From: Rhodospirillaceae bacterium | GTDB lineage: Bacteria > Pseudomonadota > Alphaproteobacteria > MPNO01 > UBA2964 | Reading direction: 5' to 3' | DNA: 7,043 nucleotides | Assembly (NCBI GenBank): GCA_002724505.1 | Contig: PBOV01000091.1 | Coordinates: 3,257 to 10,299 of the forward strand | In this document: positions 6,819 to 7,043 of the stretch, piece after piece | Layout of the letters: each line of letters begins with the position of its first letter | Position numbering within the stretch: the stretch's first letter is position 1 | Program-made: the position numbers and the translations under genes | The notes under the pieces: model-generated | Databases searched by the model: none | Told to the model about the DNA's origin: nothing | What the model saw: the letters and a program-made list of their open reading frames with translations, nothing else

Positions 6819-7043
6819 TTACTCGAACAAATCCCCGAAGAAGACTAGCACTGCTGCTAAGGTGCGTCGCTCATCTCCCGTACAGCAATTCGAAGCGGAG
6901 CCCCACAAACTGCCCTTTTTACGAATTGTTCCACTCGAATCAATCTGACCTATGAGAGTTCCTTTTTTGCGAAGGTTGCCATTGTCTTGTATTTCACCAA
7001 TGAGAGAACCTGATTGTCGTAGTCGGCCATTATTGTCAACGCT
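6819..7043 (-). CDS. C-terminal part of a 16-residue glycine-repeat protein, partial
   Basis: The last 74 codons and the stop are in the window; the start lies beyond the right edge. The visible protein begins with regular 16-residue units: GRLRQSGSLIGEIQDN, GNLRKKGTLIGQIDSS and the incomplete GTIRKKGSLWGSA. Each unit has the pattern G-x-(L/I)-R-x-x-G-(S/T)-L-(I/W)-G. Such short beta-hairpin-like repeats resemble the 'beta-flower' repeat proteins of bacteria, in which each unit gives one blade or hairpin; this assignment is by pattern only. The tail has a Cys pair (NCCTGDERR) followed by a hydrophobic end (TLAAVLVFFGDLFE). Function is unknown and no enzymatic residues are visible. It is convergent with the fasciclin gene and probably shares its terminator. 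Confidence 0.8.
   Translation of the reverse strand, partial: SVDNNGRLRQSGSLIGEIQDNGNLRKKGTLIGQIDSSGTIRKKGSLWGSASNCCTGDERRTLAAVLVFFGDLFE
6885..7028 (-). repeat. Three 48-bp tandem coding repeats, the last partial and diverged
   Basis: The coding units at 7028-6981, 6980-6933 and 6932 to about 6885 each encode one 16-residue module. The protein pattern is better conserved than the DNA, which shows many codon differences. The repeats therefore look old and selected at the protein level rather than recently duplicated. More units probably lie beyond the right edge. Confidence 0.7.

Noticed and set aside
1..7043. Mobile element, CRISPR array, tRNA, rRNA, phage or defence system
   Set aside because: No transposase, integrase, terminal inverted repeats, spaced direct repeats or RNA gene signatures were found in any part of the window.

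Overview
The window looks like ordinary chromosomal DNA from a member of the Planctomycetota, probably a marine or aquatic type of moderate GC. The strongest evidence is the N-terminal motif FECLEDRIVLS in the partial peptidase at the left edge. This matches the LEPR-xLL / LEDR-xLL export-associated signature that is nearly confined to planctomycetes. A PQQ-like beta-propeller protein of the 'QFRGPxGDGTS' type, an outer-membrane barrel with a planctomycete-style 'G(L/V)xxLxxxDxxxFPxxGxxWxP' stretch, and a TPR-TlpA protein fit the same origin. I see no rRNA, tRNA, CRISPR array, transposase, phage gene or defence system.

Layout from left to right. (1) Positions 1-805, minus strand: the N-terminal part of a subtilisin-like (S8) serine protease, running off the left edge. 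(2) Positions 806-1118: a divergent intergenic region with an operator-like palindrome. (3) Positions 1119-1993, plus strand: an exported phosphodiester glycosidase (NAGPA) domain protein. (4) Positions 2067-3416, minus strand: a secreted PQQ-like beta-propeller protein convergent with it. (5) Positions 3570-4490, plus strand: a predicted outer-membrane beta-barrel protein. (6) Positions 4692-5705, plus strand: an exported thioredoxin-like (TlpA/ResA) protein with an N-terminal helical-repeat region. (7) Positions 5752-5943, minus strand: a small two-helix membrane protein with a GTG start. (8) Positions 6225-6704, plus strand: a secreted fasciclin (FAS1) protein ending in a perfect 17-bp stem terminator. 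(9) Positions 6819-7043, minus strand: the C-terminal end of a protein built from 16-residue glycine-containing repeats.

Almost every complete gene encodes an exported, envelope or membrane protein. The genes alternate in strand and are mostly single transcription units, so no operon or shared pathway can be read from the layout. The common theme is cell envelope and periplasm.

The most noteworthy observation is that the two divergent genes at the left (protease and NAGPA protein) each need the same reading-frame correction, one extra A, at a poly-A run near the N terminus. In each case the correction joins a convincing start, ribosome binding site and N-terminal targeting sequence to the rest of the protein. 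Homopolymer under-calling is the simplest explanation, while real mutation or slippage at the A runs is the interesting alternative. I did not find evidence for a previously undescribed multi-gene system here.
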